Below are positions 23,791 through 36,540 of a stretch of DNA of 64,000 nucleotides, in pieces. The stretch is from Macrolepiota albuminosa (Eukaryota; Basidiomycota; Agaricomycetes; Agaricales; Agaricaceae). The notes under the pieces were generated by a model. That model had not been told where the DNA came from and made no database searches. It saw only the letters and a list, made by a program, of their open reading frames with translations. The DNA lies in NCBI GenBank assembly GCA_027475525.1, contig JAMWFC010000082.1:3102115-3166114 (forward strand), given 5' to 3'. Made by a program: the position numbers and the translations under genes. Every line of letters begins with the position of its first letter. The stretch's first letter is position 1.

Positions 23791-24718
23791 TGATAGGACC
23801 CTATATAGGATCAGCGCATCAACAGCAGGCTATGGCAACATGGCACTGGCTCAGGATACCTCAGTGCATGCTAATTAACCAGTTTTGGCAATATTTGACA
23901 ACTGCGCACAGCAAGAAGCAGATCCAATCAATGATAGCACCAACAGCAGACAAAATGACAACTGACAGATGGCATCAGTCACTGACAACAGCGCTTAGCG
24001 AGAAGGTTGATGATCTATCAAAAGCTGATAGATAGCTTAGCATTTGACCTTGGCGTCTGGCATCGCTTAGCACCCCAATTTAGCACCTGACATCGCTTAG
24101 TATTTTGGACAGGCAGAAGGGTGATAGATTGATGGTTTAGCATTGTGATCTGCCACCTGGTGTTGCTAAGGGTCTTGAATGAACGATAGCAATCTGAAAC
24201 CATTGGAGCTACCCCTATAAAATTTTCTAGTTTACCGCACTTTGGCAATTGATAGTCACTGGTGACAGTGAACTTCTTGTAGTATAAAAAGTACTTACCA
24301 ACTTGTACATATAAACCAGAACAGAATTTCCTGCTCCCCTTACTCCAGTCTCCCTTATGGTCTAAATCTCATTTACAGTTGGCAACGTCGAAGTCATCAG
24401 CAGTTGCAGACTATCGCTAGCCCTCAACATACTTGTGCCTTGCAGCTACAGCAGACATTAACAACGCTTAAACTTTGCTAAGCTTACCATGTTCTTGCCA
24501 CTTACATTGCCGTGTTCACTTACCACTTCTTCCATAGGCGCTTTTGCCTTAGCGCTTGACACTTGCCGACCCTTTTCCGACTTTATCTTATTTTCATAGA
24601 CGCGTTCTCTGGGACCTGCCCAGGACTCCTCTCATCACTTTTAGCACACCCAACGCAAGCTTTTGGTATGGTAATACTATTGCAATATTTGTTACTGACC
24701 AAACTTTGGGCGTCATCA
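23791..24718 (+). repeat. gypsy-2 5' LTR
   Basis: 928 bp, TGATAGGACC...GGGCGTCATCA, followed by a primer site TGGAGCCCACTG at 24722. Confidence 0.9.
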
Positions 24719-25084
24719 AATTGGAGCCCACTGCGAGGGTTCTCTAGGGCAGAATTCTGCCAGAAATCTGTCTCCAGCATAGGCGCTGTCTGCTAGAGCA
24801 GTTGGCAGAAGGCATAGCTCCTTCCTACCCATCAACTCCACAACCACCTGGTGCCTTACCGGGTCTCTCTCACACACAGTAACTACAGAATGCCACTGTA
24901 GACAAATTTCCTGATCTCTTCCCATGTTCTCTCAATTTTAGTGCCGATGCTTGCCATACCACAACCAGTTACCCCCATTGCTCCTCTAACACCTCTTTCT
25001 CAACTTGTTATTTCTCTTACCCCATTGCCAATACCTAGAACTCCTTCCCCACATCTGCTAACTGAACTCGGCACCACAGTTGCC

Positions 25085-27343
25085 ATGGAACAACAAGTTC
25101 AGCGCATGCTGCCACGTAATTAGTTCTTGGCACCGAAATGGGATGAGTCCAAGCCATGGGAGCTTTTTCAGTACTTCAAAGAGTTAGAATATTTATTCAG
25201 AGATTGTGGAATTACCAACCACATGCAGATGAAAGAATACGTGGCAAGGTACATGTCATATGACACAGCAGAGACATGGACAGGTCTTGCCGAGTTTGCT
25301 GCCTTTGTTCCTGCCACACTACCAGTTCCAGCCCAAGGTGCCTTGTATGAAGGCTGGAAGACGGCAGTGATCTAGTTGTACTCTGGCGCTGAAGAGACTA
25401 CCCGCTATACGGTAAACGAGTTGCAGAAACTAGTACAGGAATCTTTTGACAACGGCACATCTTCGCTTAGCGCATTCTCTATGTATTACTGTGAGTTCCA
25501 GAAAATTGCTAGATGGCTTCTGCAAAATGGCAAGCTTTATATTAATAAGGAACGTTGCCTATTTCAACAGGGCATCCTGACTTCATTGTGGACTTGTATT
25601 GCTTGTCACCTAGAAATTGTCCAGCAGGCCTATCATCTGGAGGAGCCATATAACGTTGCCGATGTCTTTGAGGCCGGCAAATGGGTCCTCAAGGGAATGG
25701 ACACTGGCATTGATATACAATGCGCTAGGACGAGCCCACCCCCTGAGCGAACCAACGGTATTATTCCCATCCCGCCTCCTGTTGCTGACTTCATTAAGAA
25801 AGAGGATCTCAACACTGCCGTTACCACCGCTGTCGCTTCTGCCATGACTCGTATCAAAACTATGATCACAGCCAGTCTCACTGCTAGCCGACCTGCCAAT
25901 GCACCTGCACCAGGCCCTTGCCACTTTTGTGGGGAAATTGGCCACACTATGACTAGAGGACGCTGCATGACTTTAGAAAATTATATTTGGCAAGGAAGAA
26001 TTTGAAGGGCTATTGACAGCAAGATAGTTCTAACTACTGGTGCCACCATTCCCAACTACCCGGACAAGAAGTCCTTTCAGGAGCAAGTTGATGAATGGCA
26101 TAGGCACAATCCAGGACAAATAGTTACAGGCATGCTTTCTGGCAATGCTAACCCCAACCCTGAGCAGGCAACTCAACAGCAAATGATTCATGAGGTCTTA
26201 CACTTCAACAGCGTTGGCAACCATCCTACTTTCTCGTGGAAAAAACGAATCGCTAAGCTACAGAAGGAATTGGATTTGCTTAAGAACCAGGTTTTTGATG
26301 GGGTTGAAGTTAAGCAGCCTAAACAATCTCTCAAAGGATATAAGCCAATGCTTTCTACTAGCAAGTTACCAACTCCTGCTCCTGCTGCACCTCCAGCTAC
26401 AACCTCAGAACCATCCTCATCCTCTGCTGCTCCTGAAATGCCTTTACTGCCTCTCCACCCCTACTCAGAGATCCCCAACCGATATCATGCTCCCGCACAA
26501 CAAACTTTTGCCGCACCCAAAAAGCGTCCTGAAGGCGGTTACCGACCTACTGCACCAATATTTGATATAAAAAAGTCAAACTACATCTTCAGTTGCATCA
26601 TGAAAACCACTGTCACTTTATCAGTGGAAGAACTTTGTAGCATTGCCCCAGATATCCGCAACCAAGTTAAGACTGCAGTCACACCCCAACGACCCTTGGC
26701 GACAGCCGTTGCCGAGGTTGATGAACTTGACAATGCGCTTCCTGGTTTTTCCATTACCGTTGACTCTCCTGATGCGGATGAACCTCCTGCCGATACTATC
26801 GCCAACGTCACCTCTGTGGACCCAGTAGAAACCTATCTTAGGTTGGTAGAACATGGAAAAGACCCGGCAATCCTTACTGTCACTCAAGAATCACACACTA
26901 TCTATTCAGTCGCACTAATGGTAGACAACAAGCATGAGGTGGAAGCTATTGTGGATAGCGGGTCACAAATTATTTCTATGGCAGCTGAAGTTGCTAACAA
27001 TCTGGGCCTTATTTATGACCCTACCGTAATACTAAACATGCAAAGCGCTAACAGTATGGTAGATAGATCCTTAGGCCTTGCCAAGAATGTTTCTTGTACC
27101 CTTGGCAACATCACTTTCTACCTTCAGATACACATTTTACGATCTCTGGCATATGATTTACTTCTTGGCAGACCCTTCGACGTCTTGGCCGCAATCAGTC
27201 ATCAAGACTGTTACCAACAACAAAACAACTCTAACAATTAGCGACCCCAATTCTGGAATTTGATGAACAGTGCCAACATTCCTTAGAGAACAACAAAAAG
27301 ACACCCATGCTAACCCCCTGGAATTTACTGACCAACATGCCAA
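25085..27343 (+). pseudogene. gypsy-2 Gag-protease
   Basis: Starts with MEQQVQRMLP. The capsid-like region carries stops at about 25121 and 25373. The zinc knuckle CHFCGEIGHTMTRGRC is kept near 25920. From 26132 the frame stays open through the Pro-rich linker into the protease with intact VDSGSQIISM near 26957, then shifts near 27190. It shows that Gag and protease were one frame in the ancestor. Confidence 0.85.
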
Positions 27344-27358
27344 TGAACAACCCCACAG

Positions 27359-30300
27359 GTGTTTTCACAAACCATTGAGGAGGTGATTGGCAACAATCAC
27401 GGAGATGTGGCGCTAATGCTTGAATATGACCATTATACTGGTCTTGTAAATATCGTGTCTACCGCTTTTCTTGATGAAGAAGTTTTAATTACCTTATCCG
27501 CTACTGACGCTGAGCTTTCTCAGAAAAACCAAAATATTACCGACTCCTCTCTTGCATACTTATACCTTACTGCTTCTGAATTGTTTCAAAATATTGTGTC
27601 TACCAATACTTATCTCACTACCCTTCCCGGAGTCTTGTCTCCTGCCATTCTCAGACTTGCCATGCCTCAGGCTACATTTTCCCTTTCCACCTCTGTATAT
27701 AACCAAGCTAACACTTCTAAAAGGAAAGGGGTTCAAGTCAAAAAGAAATATAAGCCAGTTGTTTTCAAAACAAAACCCATTGCTATACACTCTCCTGAGA
27801 CCTTTAAAATCGAGCACCAGATCATTGGTGACCCTCTTGCTGACATGCCGACCTTATCACTGAATCCGCCACCCTTTCAGTCTACAGGACATTTTACCGC
27901 AGAATGCCAGCAACAGTTTGCCAAGGAGCATGATACAGGGTTTTTGACCAAAGATGAGTTGGATGTTCTTACTGATCTTGTCGCTAAGCAAAATAAAGCC
28001 TTCACTTGGGAGAACTCAGAATGCAGCAGCCTTCATACAGATTTCTTCCTGTCTGTTGTAATTTCGACCATTCTTCATGTGCTGTGAACTGAGCACAACC
28101 AACTGTTACTGCCTGGAATCGAAGCCGAGGTCTGCCAAATTATAAAGACCAAGATTAAGGCTGGCATCTACGAACCCTCTAACAGTTCTTACCACTCCTG
28201 CTGATTTTGTGTCCTCAAAAAGAACGGCAATCTATGCATAGTCCACAGCCTCGAACTGCTAAATAGGGTTACCATACAACACTCTGGCGTACCGCCTTTT
28301 CCTGACCACGTTGCTGAGTCCTTTGCCAGGCATATTTGTGGCACCACCCTTGACCTCTACGTCAGCTATGATGAACGCCTGATACACCCTTTTTCCCATG
28401 ACCTCACCACTTTTCAAACCCCGTTTGGCGTATTATGCCTAGTACTTGGTCACATCTGCACTTCCAATAGACGTGTTCCCGATGAGTCTTGCCTAGCACT
28501 TCTGGAGCGATAGGGTCCTTGCCACAACTTATCTGAAGTTCAGGCCTTTCTTGGTACTGTTGGCATTCTCAGGATATTCGTCAAGAATTTTGCCCATCAT
28601 GCACATGCCCTTAACTGACTCACCCATGCCAACGAGCCCTTTGAATTTGGGCCAGACCAGGTCACTGTGCAACAAGACTTAGTAAAAGCCTTGCAAGACG
28701 CCAAGCCCTTGGTTCCCATTGACTATGCCTCTGCCAACCCTATTATCTTGGTGGTGGATACTTTGTACATTGCCGTTGGCTACTTCCTGTGCCAGTGCCT
28801 TAGCAACAATTGGAAACAGCAACGCTACAACCGCTTTGGATCTATCATGCTAAATGACCGGAAATCTCACTACAATCAGCCTAAACTAGAGCTTTATAGA
28901 CTCTTTAAAGCTTTTTGGTTGCTAAAGATGTATTTGATTGGCATGCGGAATCTTGTTGTAGAAGTTGATGCTAGGTACATCAAAGGCATGCTGCAGAATC
29001 CCAATATCCAGCCATCCGCTAGCATGAACCATTGGGTAGTCACTATTCTTATGTTTCACTTTGAGTTGGTACACGTCAAGAGCTCTTTCCACAGACCAGA
29101 TGGACTCTCTAGGCGACCACGGCAACCTGGCAACCCAGCAGTGGATCCACAGGCTGATAGCAATTTTGAGGACTGGATCGACTGATTACATGGTTTTGTG
29201 CACCTTATACAACAACCAATTTCTTTGCTATATCAGCAACAACCTACCAGCATCCTTTTACATCCCCTTGTCCCTTACTAACCCACAAGTTTTAGTGCAC
29301 CTCTCACATTCTACATGGCAAGCATCCTTAGACAAGACTTGCCTCCAGTAAAAGTCATACAAGAACCTCACTCACTAAGAGAAGACAGTAGAAACTTGAC
29401 ATACGATGCCGTCCCTTGATCCGCTAAGGCAAAAGCAGAAGATAGTTGCCTGTTAACAATTGAACAATGGCTACAAGACCTCAAGCGACCAGCAGGCCTT
29501 ACCAACAAACAATATGCGACCTTTATCCGATATGCTACCCACTTCTTCTTTACTGACAACTGTCTTTGGCAACAAAATTGAGATGGTGCTCACAAGCTGA
29601 TCATCAAGCCAGAAAGTTGTTTATGTGTCCTGCGCACCATGCATGATGAGTTAGGACATAGAGGTCTGTATGCTACCTAAGCCTCTCTTTTAGAATGATT
29701 CTGGTGGCCACACACTAGTGCCAACATCACTTGGTACATTAGGACTTGCCACCTCTGCCAAATTCAACAAACCTGCCAAGTGCTTATCCTGCCAACCATG
29801 CAAAATCTATGTCGATACCATGCACATGCCTAAATCTGGTTGCTACAAGTACATTATTCAAGGTCGTTGCTCGCTAATCTACTGGCCTGAATTTCAAATG
29901 CTTCAAAAAGAAAACACTAAGGCGGTCACTAAGTGGCTGTTTGAGGACATCATTTGCTGTTGAGGAGTGCTAAGGGAAATTGTCATGGATAATGGTGCGC
30001 CAATTATCAAAGCGCTAACCTATCTCACCAAGAAATACAACATCCATCACATTCGAGTATCTGGCTACAACAAGTGTGCCAATGGCCTGGTAGAGAGACC
30101 ACACTTTGATGTTTGGCAAGCGCTCTTCAAGGCAGTTGATGGCAACGAATCTCGTTGGAGTAAAGCGACATACTCAGTATTTTAGTCGGAAAGAGTTACC
30201 ATTCATAAGCATATAGGTTGTTCTCCTTATTACGCAGCTACTGGCACCCATCCTTTACTCTCTGCCGATATTATAGAAGCAACCTACCTTCAGCCAGCAC

Positions 30301-30788
30301 CCAACAGCATTTTAGTGACTACTAATTTGATCGCCAGACAAGCTATTGACCTCCAACAAAAGAAAGAAGATTTAGAGCGACTTCACGAGATAGTCTTTAG
30401 CGCCCATTGCCAAGCAGCCCTGCGCTTTGAGACCGAGCATAGCGCTACTATCAAGGATTACAACTTCCTGAGAGGAGTGCTAGTGCTTATGCGCAATTCC
30501 AAAATTGAGACCTCATACAACAAGAAAATGCGACTGTGCTATTTGGGACCTTTGGTAGTCATCTCTCATAACCGTGGAGGCGCTTACATGCTCTGTGAAT
30601 TAGACGGTTCAGTACTATATCGACCTGTTGCCGCTTTTTGTCTATTACTGTATCTCGCCAGGAAACAAATTGACTTGCTGTTTGAAGAGCTAGATATCGA
30701 CACCGCCAAACTTAGGGATCTTGAAGAAACTGACTTATTGAATGATAATAATTTGCCAACTCTGGTTGAAGAAGAGGAAAATGATTAG
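27359..30788 (+). pseudogene. gypsy-2 Pol
   Basis: Aligned to gypsy-1 Pol, it keeps the RT start, RNase H (28667-29185 with VDPQADSNFEDWID), integrase zinc finger and core (DTMHM at 29816, DNGAP at 29989), and the C-terminus to EEEEND. A 297-bp in-frame deletion removes the RT catalytic YxDD-type block. Stops replace codons at 28085, 28201, 28511, 28616 and elsewhere. Here the 4-nt insertion and 77-bp duplicate of gypsy-1 are absent. Confidence 0.85.
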
Positions 30789-31034
30789 AAAGAACTGTAT
30801 ATTGATAAGCTCTCTTTTCCTACTACTTACTTTACTTATCTTTCTTGCTGATACTTACTGTACTATATCCAACAGACATTTTCTTACATAGTCAAGCCAC
30901 AGCGCTAGCGTGTCGCCAATGCTTAGCACACTGCACAACTCTTGCCAAGGGTTTTTTGCTATGATGACTTACTGAGTGTTTCCCTTTGCAAAATTTTGCT
31001 AAGATTCCCCCCTAGCTATGTTTATTTATCAGCT

Positions 31035-31540
31035 TACTTAGCAATTCACAGAGGCAAGATGTTGTTGGCGGTTTGCCAGTCCAGGATGGCTTGGCAATCT
31101 GCTTGATAATTGCGCAGAACATGTAGGCTGCGACCCAAGTTAGAATAGCGCAAGTGAAGCGCCATGAGCTGGCCCCTGACTTGTTCCCACTCCTGCTCTA
31201 TTGCCATCTCTGTCATTGCAGCCCTTCTCAAAAACCTCTCCACCATCTCCCATGGGTTAAGTGCCACCACTGGGTACACAAGATCTTGTTCCAGCCAGTT
31301 GAAGGCGTCACCAGTGACTGTTGGCTGCAGCTGGGGGGTCCAGGCAGGGTTAAGCCTGGCGACAATGAGGTGCCTTGGTTCCAGCCCTGCAATGTCCTCG
31401 GGGTCTGACACCTCCCAGGAGGCAACGTTACTGTAGAGAGGGAGCCATCACCACTCAGGCTCCTTCCTGGCAACTTCTGCCGCTCCCTCCTCTTCTCCCG
31501 CTACCACCTCTCTTGCCAAGGTCTCCTCCTTGCCACCATC
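31035..31540 (-). pseudogene. gypsy-2 relic of the antisense zinc-cluster gene
   Basis: The minus-strand frame (31411-31046 and flanks) matches the C-terminal block of the gypsy-1 antisense protein: WTPQ, TVTGDAF, QDLVYPVVALNP and RRAA, then a helical tail. Upstream exons and the zinc cluster are gone. Conservation of this block above the surrounding decay suggests it once had a constrained function. Confidence 0.75.
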
Positions 31541-31544
31541 CCGC

Positions 31545-32472
31545 TGATAGGACCCCATACAGGATCAGCGCATCAACAGCAGGCTACAGCAACATGGCAC
31601 TGGCTCGGGATATCTTAGCGCATGCTAATTAACCAATTTTGGCAATATTTGACGGCTGCGCATGGCAAGAAGCAGATCCAATCAATGATAGTGCCAACGG
31701 CAGACAGAATGACAACTGACAGATGGCATCAGTCACTGACAACAGCACTTAGCGAGAAGGTTGATGATCTATCAAAAGCTGACAGACAGCTTGGCGTTTG
31801 ACCTTGGTGTCTGGCATTGCTTAGCGCCCTAATTTAGCGCCTGACATTGCTTAGTATTTTGGACAGACAAAAGGGTGATGGTTTGATGGTTTAGCATCAT
31901 GATCTGCCACCTGGCGTTGCTAAGGGTCTTGAATGGACGGTAGGAATCTGAAACCATTGGAGCTACCGCTATAAAATTTTCTAGTTTACTGCACTTTGGT
32001 GATTGATAGTCACTGGCGACGGTAAACTCCTTGTAGTATAAAAAGTACTTACCGACTTGTACATACAAACCAGAATAGAGTTTCCTGCTCCCCTTACTCC
32101 AGTCTCCCTTATGGTCTAAATTTTATTTACAGTCGGCAATGTCGAAGTCATTGGCAGTTGCAGACTATCGCTAGCCCTCGACATACTTGCGCCTTGCAGC
32201 TATGGCAGGCATTAATGATGCTTAGACTTTGCTAAGCTTACTGTGTTCTTGCCACTTACATTGCCGTGTTCACTTACCACTTCTTCCATAGGCACTTTTG
32301 CTTTAGCGCTTGACACTTGCCAACCCTTTTCCAACTTTACTTTATTTTCATAGGCACATTCTCTAGGACCTGCCCAGAACTCCTCTCATCACTTTTAGCG
32401 TGCTCAACGCAAGCTTTTGGTACAGTAACACTATTGCAATATTTGTTACTGACCAAACTTTGGGCATCATCA
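31545..32472 (+). repeat. gypsy-2 3' LTR
   Basis: 928 bp, TGATAGG...CATCA. It follows the antisense relic directly without a polypurine tract, so a deletion reached the LTR edge. Confidence 0.88.
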
Positions 32473-33576
32473 GCGGCACCACATGCGATCTCTGCTGGCT
32501 TATTCGCAAACAAACATGCAGCCTGACGATTGTCAAGAAAACCATCAAGCCCAGCAACAAGGGAAAGGGGAAAAAACCACTGAGAAAGAAGTCAGTGACA
32601 ATTATTGAGAGTGATGACGGTATGAAACTCTTTTCCTGCTCAAATAGCTAACCAATAGTTAGCAGATGAACCAGCCAGTCCAATCATGGGACCATCAAAA
32701 CCATCCATCCATCCATCCCAACCGTTGACCTCCAACCACCCAGTGGATCCTCTTCTGGTCAAGGGAAAAGGCAAGGAGTGGGCAATGGAGTCTAGTCACA
32801 GTGAGGACATTGTGGCTGGTGTAATAGCAGGGGTGGAGAGCCGTTTGGACAGGATGGAGAATGGGTTCCAGGAAGCATTGTAGAATGTTGGGGAGCAGAT
32901 GCAGGACAGGTTTGTCATGGCTGAGACGAGCTGGTTACTGCATATTGAGGACTTCTTCTGTCGCTACCAGACTCAGGTCAACATGCTCGGTGGCCGCATA
33001 GAAACCCTGCAAACTAATGTTTCTCATGTGGGTGAGACGCTTGCATCCCATGACAGATGGATTTGTCAGACGGAGGAGCAGATCCACTATATTCGGAGTA
33101 TAGTTGACACTTTGCAGAGTTAACTTCACATCTCCACCCGTCTCTCCAGTCCGTCAGCTCAGAATGATGTGGCAGTGCATCCAACAGGGTACAGTGGATT
33201 TGAACCCATCATTAAAGAGAAAGAAACCACTCCTGACCCCACTGCTGACTAATCCCCTGCCACTGCTGACATATCTGTTTCTACTGGTGACACCTCTGCC
33301 CTTGCCACTAACTAATCCCATCATGCCGCTAACTTATCCACTCTCACCATCGCTCTGTCCCTGCTTCAACAAACATTCTCAGGGATGTCTCTCACATGAA
33401 CATCTCCATCACCCCCTCAACCATCTTTCGTCCCTCTGCTAGTCCCTGCTGAGGACCCTCTCCCTGGCCCAAAAGGATGGGCTTGCAGCAACTCCCGAAG
33501 TAGTCAGCTGTCAATGCAACAGACCCAATCATTCAGTCAGCTTACTGAGAGACAGAAGGCAACAGAAGACAAGTGA
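32473..33576 (+). pseudogene. 3' part of the zinc-cluster gene split by gypsy-2
   Basis: Opens with GTTCDLCWLIRKQTC, the last three zinc-cluster cysteines. With the 5' part this gives C-x2-C-x6-C-x8-C-x2-C-x7-C once the element and one target duplication are removed, in a single frame. A basic region (KGKGKKPLRKK), a Ser/Pro-rich segment and a long coiled-coil-like stretch (about 32790-33120) follow. The predicted end is the TGA at 33574. A few stops interrupt it. The Zn2Cys6-like head suggests a DNA-binding protein, but the family is not recognised. Confidence 0.55.
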
Positions 33577-33822
33577 AGATGGACAATTTAAGATGGACAG
33601 TTTCTTATTGTACAATTTTTTTTTCATTATGATAGACATTGCTATATTTTTATAACACTATAGTTTATAAAAATGTAATGTAACATTTCCCCCTTCCCCA
33701 CATCAATGACAGCAGACTGGTCAAATGACCTTAGTGCGGCTGCTACTCCATTTTGCTGGTGTAGACATATCAATATATTGAGCTGCATCTTCCTGTAGCA
33801 TTTGTGCTTGAGACTTGTGGGG

Positions 33823-36000
33823 TCACTTGGAATTTGTTGACAATTGGTTAAGCAATGCCTTGTGCTTCTTTTGGTTTTGTAATGCCGGCCTTCCCTCACC
33901 TTCAAATTGGTTATTGTCCTCATCTTGAAGAATGTCGAGCACCCTTCTTGACATTCTATATCTAGAGAAACCATCACTAGGGCCATTAATTGGAGGGTCT
34001 AGATGGCTCCATCCTCTTTGTTGTAAGAGGTGAATAGTAGTGGCATCTACCACTGCTGTATCATCACCACATTCATCATGAACGGATTTGTCAAGAGCAG
34101 ACTCGTTGTGAGCAGAAGCTGATACATTTGGCTGGGATTTGTTGTGAACCATGGATCTGTTGTGGTGCTGAGACTGGAGAGTGTGCAGTGAGCGCAAGAC
34201 GGAGGGTTCCTCCTGTAAGTCAGGCAGTGGTATGTGTGATATGCTAGATGACAGGAGAAGTGTAGGCCCCAGTTGCCACTCCAAGTTGGCTGCAGATCCA
34301 GTGACTAAAGCAGATCTGCCATCAGCGGCTCTATCATTAGCAATGGTCTTACTGTTGCCATCGACTACCGCTGATGGTGTTGGCCTCTGTTTCCGATTTT
34401 TCTCTCTATTTTTGCATGTAGCCTTATGTGCTGCTGCTGCTGCATTTTTTTCACGATCAGCTCGGGTACCATACTCAGCAGCTACTGGCTGCTTGTGATG
34501 GTTGAGATAAACTGTCCAGCGGAATGTGTCACCGGATCCATACTGTCCTTAACAGTCTCTCCAGAAGTTCAGCAGACGCAATAGCTCAGGCCGACCAAGA
34601 TTATGGAGATCTTGGAATATCAGACCCTCTGGAAGATACCTTGAATGTATGGATTGCTGATCATTGGTTCTCACTGCCTTGTAAGGAGCAGATTCATACC
34701 AGTAACCAGACGCAATTTCTGATAGAGTGATCAGATGATGAGCAAAGATGAAAAAAACTAGGATTCACTGTAATAAGTATTTAGATAGTTCTAAACAAGC
34801 ATTTCCAATTCTGCCCGAGTTTGAAATATATTTGGTCCTATATCTGCTGGTAATATTGAGAATCCATCTCTATCCAGATCAAGAATAAGGTCATGGCATG
34901 TAAGGATAGGAGGAGTCAAATCATGGAGTGATTGCATGTTGGATGGCATGTCTCTACCAAGAAGAGCAGACATGTAATCCATCATCTTCTTGTTGAGGTC
35001 ACTAACAAGGTCAGGAAAGGAGTCTTGAAAGGTAGGTCGGTTAGCATGGGTCAAGTATGACATATTGTCATGACTATAATTGGTGTCAAAATTGTTTAAA
35101 GAATGATGGCACCACATACATTCTAATAGTCATGCCTTCATCTGCATACCAACCAACAACAGTCCAACTCAACATGCCCATCTCTCTAAATCAAAGTACA
35201 TTTGCATTGTCCACATGCTTCAAACCATGCTTTCAGGCCTTCCTGGAGAGACAACGATTAGAAAGTGGAATCAAGCAGATGGATGTACAACAAATAGAGG
35301 ACAGATGGGGGATGAAAGGAGTACCAACTTGCACTGAATTTCTGGTGGATTTCCTTTTTTGCTCCATTCTGCCACCATCTTCCATAAATGACTTTCCTTC
35401 TGCAGTGTGAGTTGATGCATAACATTTTTGACAGCCACATTATATTGTGCAAATGCATCCAATCCTGAGGCGTTGTGATCCTTACCCCTCAACAAGTTCT
35501 GGATCTCCTCGTTTATCTCCTTTGCCATTGTCTGCTGGACAACATCTCGCAGTGAAGTTTTCAGGAGCACCTTTGGATCTTTATGCTGGTAATAAGGGCG
35601 CCAGCAATTCTTGATATACTGGACAACCTTCTATTCAAGCAAATGATGTCTAGTTCTTTGCAATGAGTTGCTGTATCTACTTTGATTCTCTCTGCCCACT
35701 CTTCCCTCTATTCAAGCAAATGATGTCTAGTTCTTTGCAATGAGTTGCTGTATCTACTTTGATTCTCTCTGCCCACTCTTCCCCTATCTTTGGCTCTGTC
35801 CCCTTAGTGGCCCAGTAGTTGAAGATATTTGTTAGAATTTTATCCTTCAAGATAGCAGTCTGAGCTTGAGGAGTAGTTGAGGAGTGGTAGAGTTCCTTGT
35901 ATAGTTCAAAAATAGATCTTTCTTCTGCTGTAAATATCTGTTCCACTTGTCTTTTCTTTGGTGAAAATATTGGTTCAGACGGTTGCAGGAGGGCAGACAT
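33823..36000 (-). pseudogene. Relic of a spliced basidiomycete repeat-associated gene
   Basis: Starts with MSALLQPSEPIFSPKKRQ at 36000. An intron of about 50 nt (GTAGATAC donor, GAATAG acceptor, overlapping a 77-bp duplicate) joins EEWAERIK to KVVQYIKNCWRPYYQHKD. Later pieces at 35570-35271, 35117-34791 and 34700-34540 (YLPEGLIFQDLHNLGRPE) keep the order of a lineage-specific family often seen near transposons in mushrooms. It ends in a Lys/Arg- and His-rich tail at 33823. Function is unknown. Several stops show decay. Placement in a family rests on my memory of such proteins, not on a search. Confidence 0.55.
35630..35783 (+). repeat. Perfect 77-bp tandem duplication 4
   Basis: 35630-35706 equals 35707-35783, over an intron of the antisense relic. 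Confidence 0.95.
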
Positions 36001-36540
36001 GTTTGTAGACAATATAATTTTCTGCAACCACACAGTTCTCAACCGAAGGATCATATAATAAAATATATATTTCCGTTCAGTGTCTGTCAATGACAAATGG
36101 ATTCCATTTGTCTTCGATGGATAGGGTCCGCTGTCTGCTGGTATCTAGCCCATCCAAATTGGGGCATATTGCCGATATCAATGAGCAGTCTCATTAGATC
36201 TCTGGTACAATGGCTAGATCCTGGCCATAGATATTTTGATCATGAACCTGAACCCTCTAAAGAAATGCAAGCAACCAAAAACAACAGTCATCAGGCAAAG
36301 GGATCTCATCCCATTTGCTGAGGAAAGGACACGACTCACTCAGAACACACGAGGGTTGCCAGTCCTCATAACACAATGGCTACCACTGGGTCCCATTTCC
36401 ATTGTAACTAGTGCACCACCTGTGGCATTTGTAGATGATGATAACTTTGCACATTTGGACAATAATCTAACAGTAGATAATGTAGATGATACAATGCCTA
36501 TATCCATAAGGCATGTAAAGGTGATTTGAATGTATACTAT
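36001..36540. other. Undefined spacer between the antisense relic and the KDZ relic
   Basis: A plus-strand frame at 36236-36529 has an Asp-rich end but no recognisable domain. It may be a diverged upstream part of the KDZ gene. Nothing firmer is supported. Confidence 0.35.

Larger units (their letters stand above)
23791..32472 (+). mobile_element. gypsy-2: older, broken relative of gypsy-1
   Basis: An 8.7-kb copy of the gypsy-1 family with two 928-bp LTRs. Flanks are GCAG on the left and GCGG on the right, a 4-bp target duplication with one transition. Its LTRs differ more than those of gypsy-1. The element lacks 297 bp of RT (copy-1 positions 15663-15959, junction near 28444). It also lacks most of the antisense gene together with the polypurine tract, since the antisense relic runs directly into the 3' LTR. 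Many former CGN, CAA and CAG codons are now stops. Confidence 0.9.
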
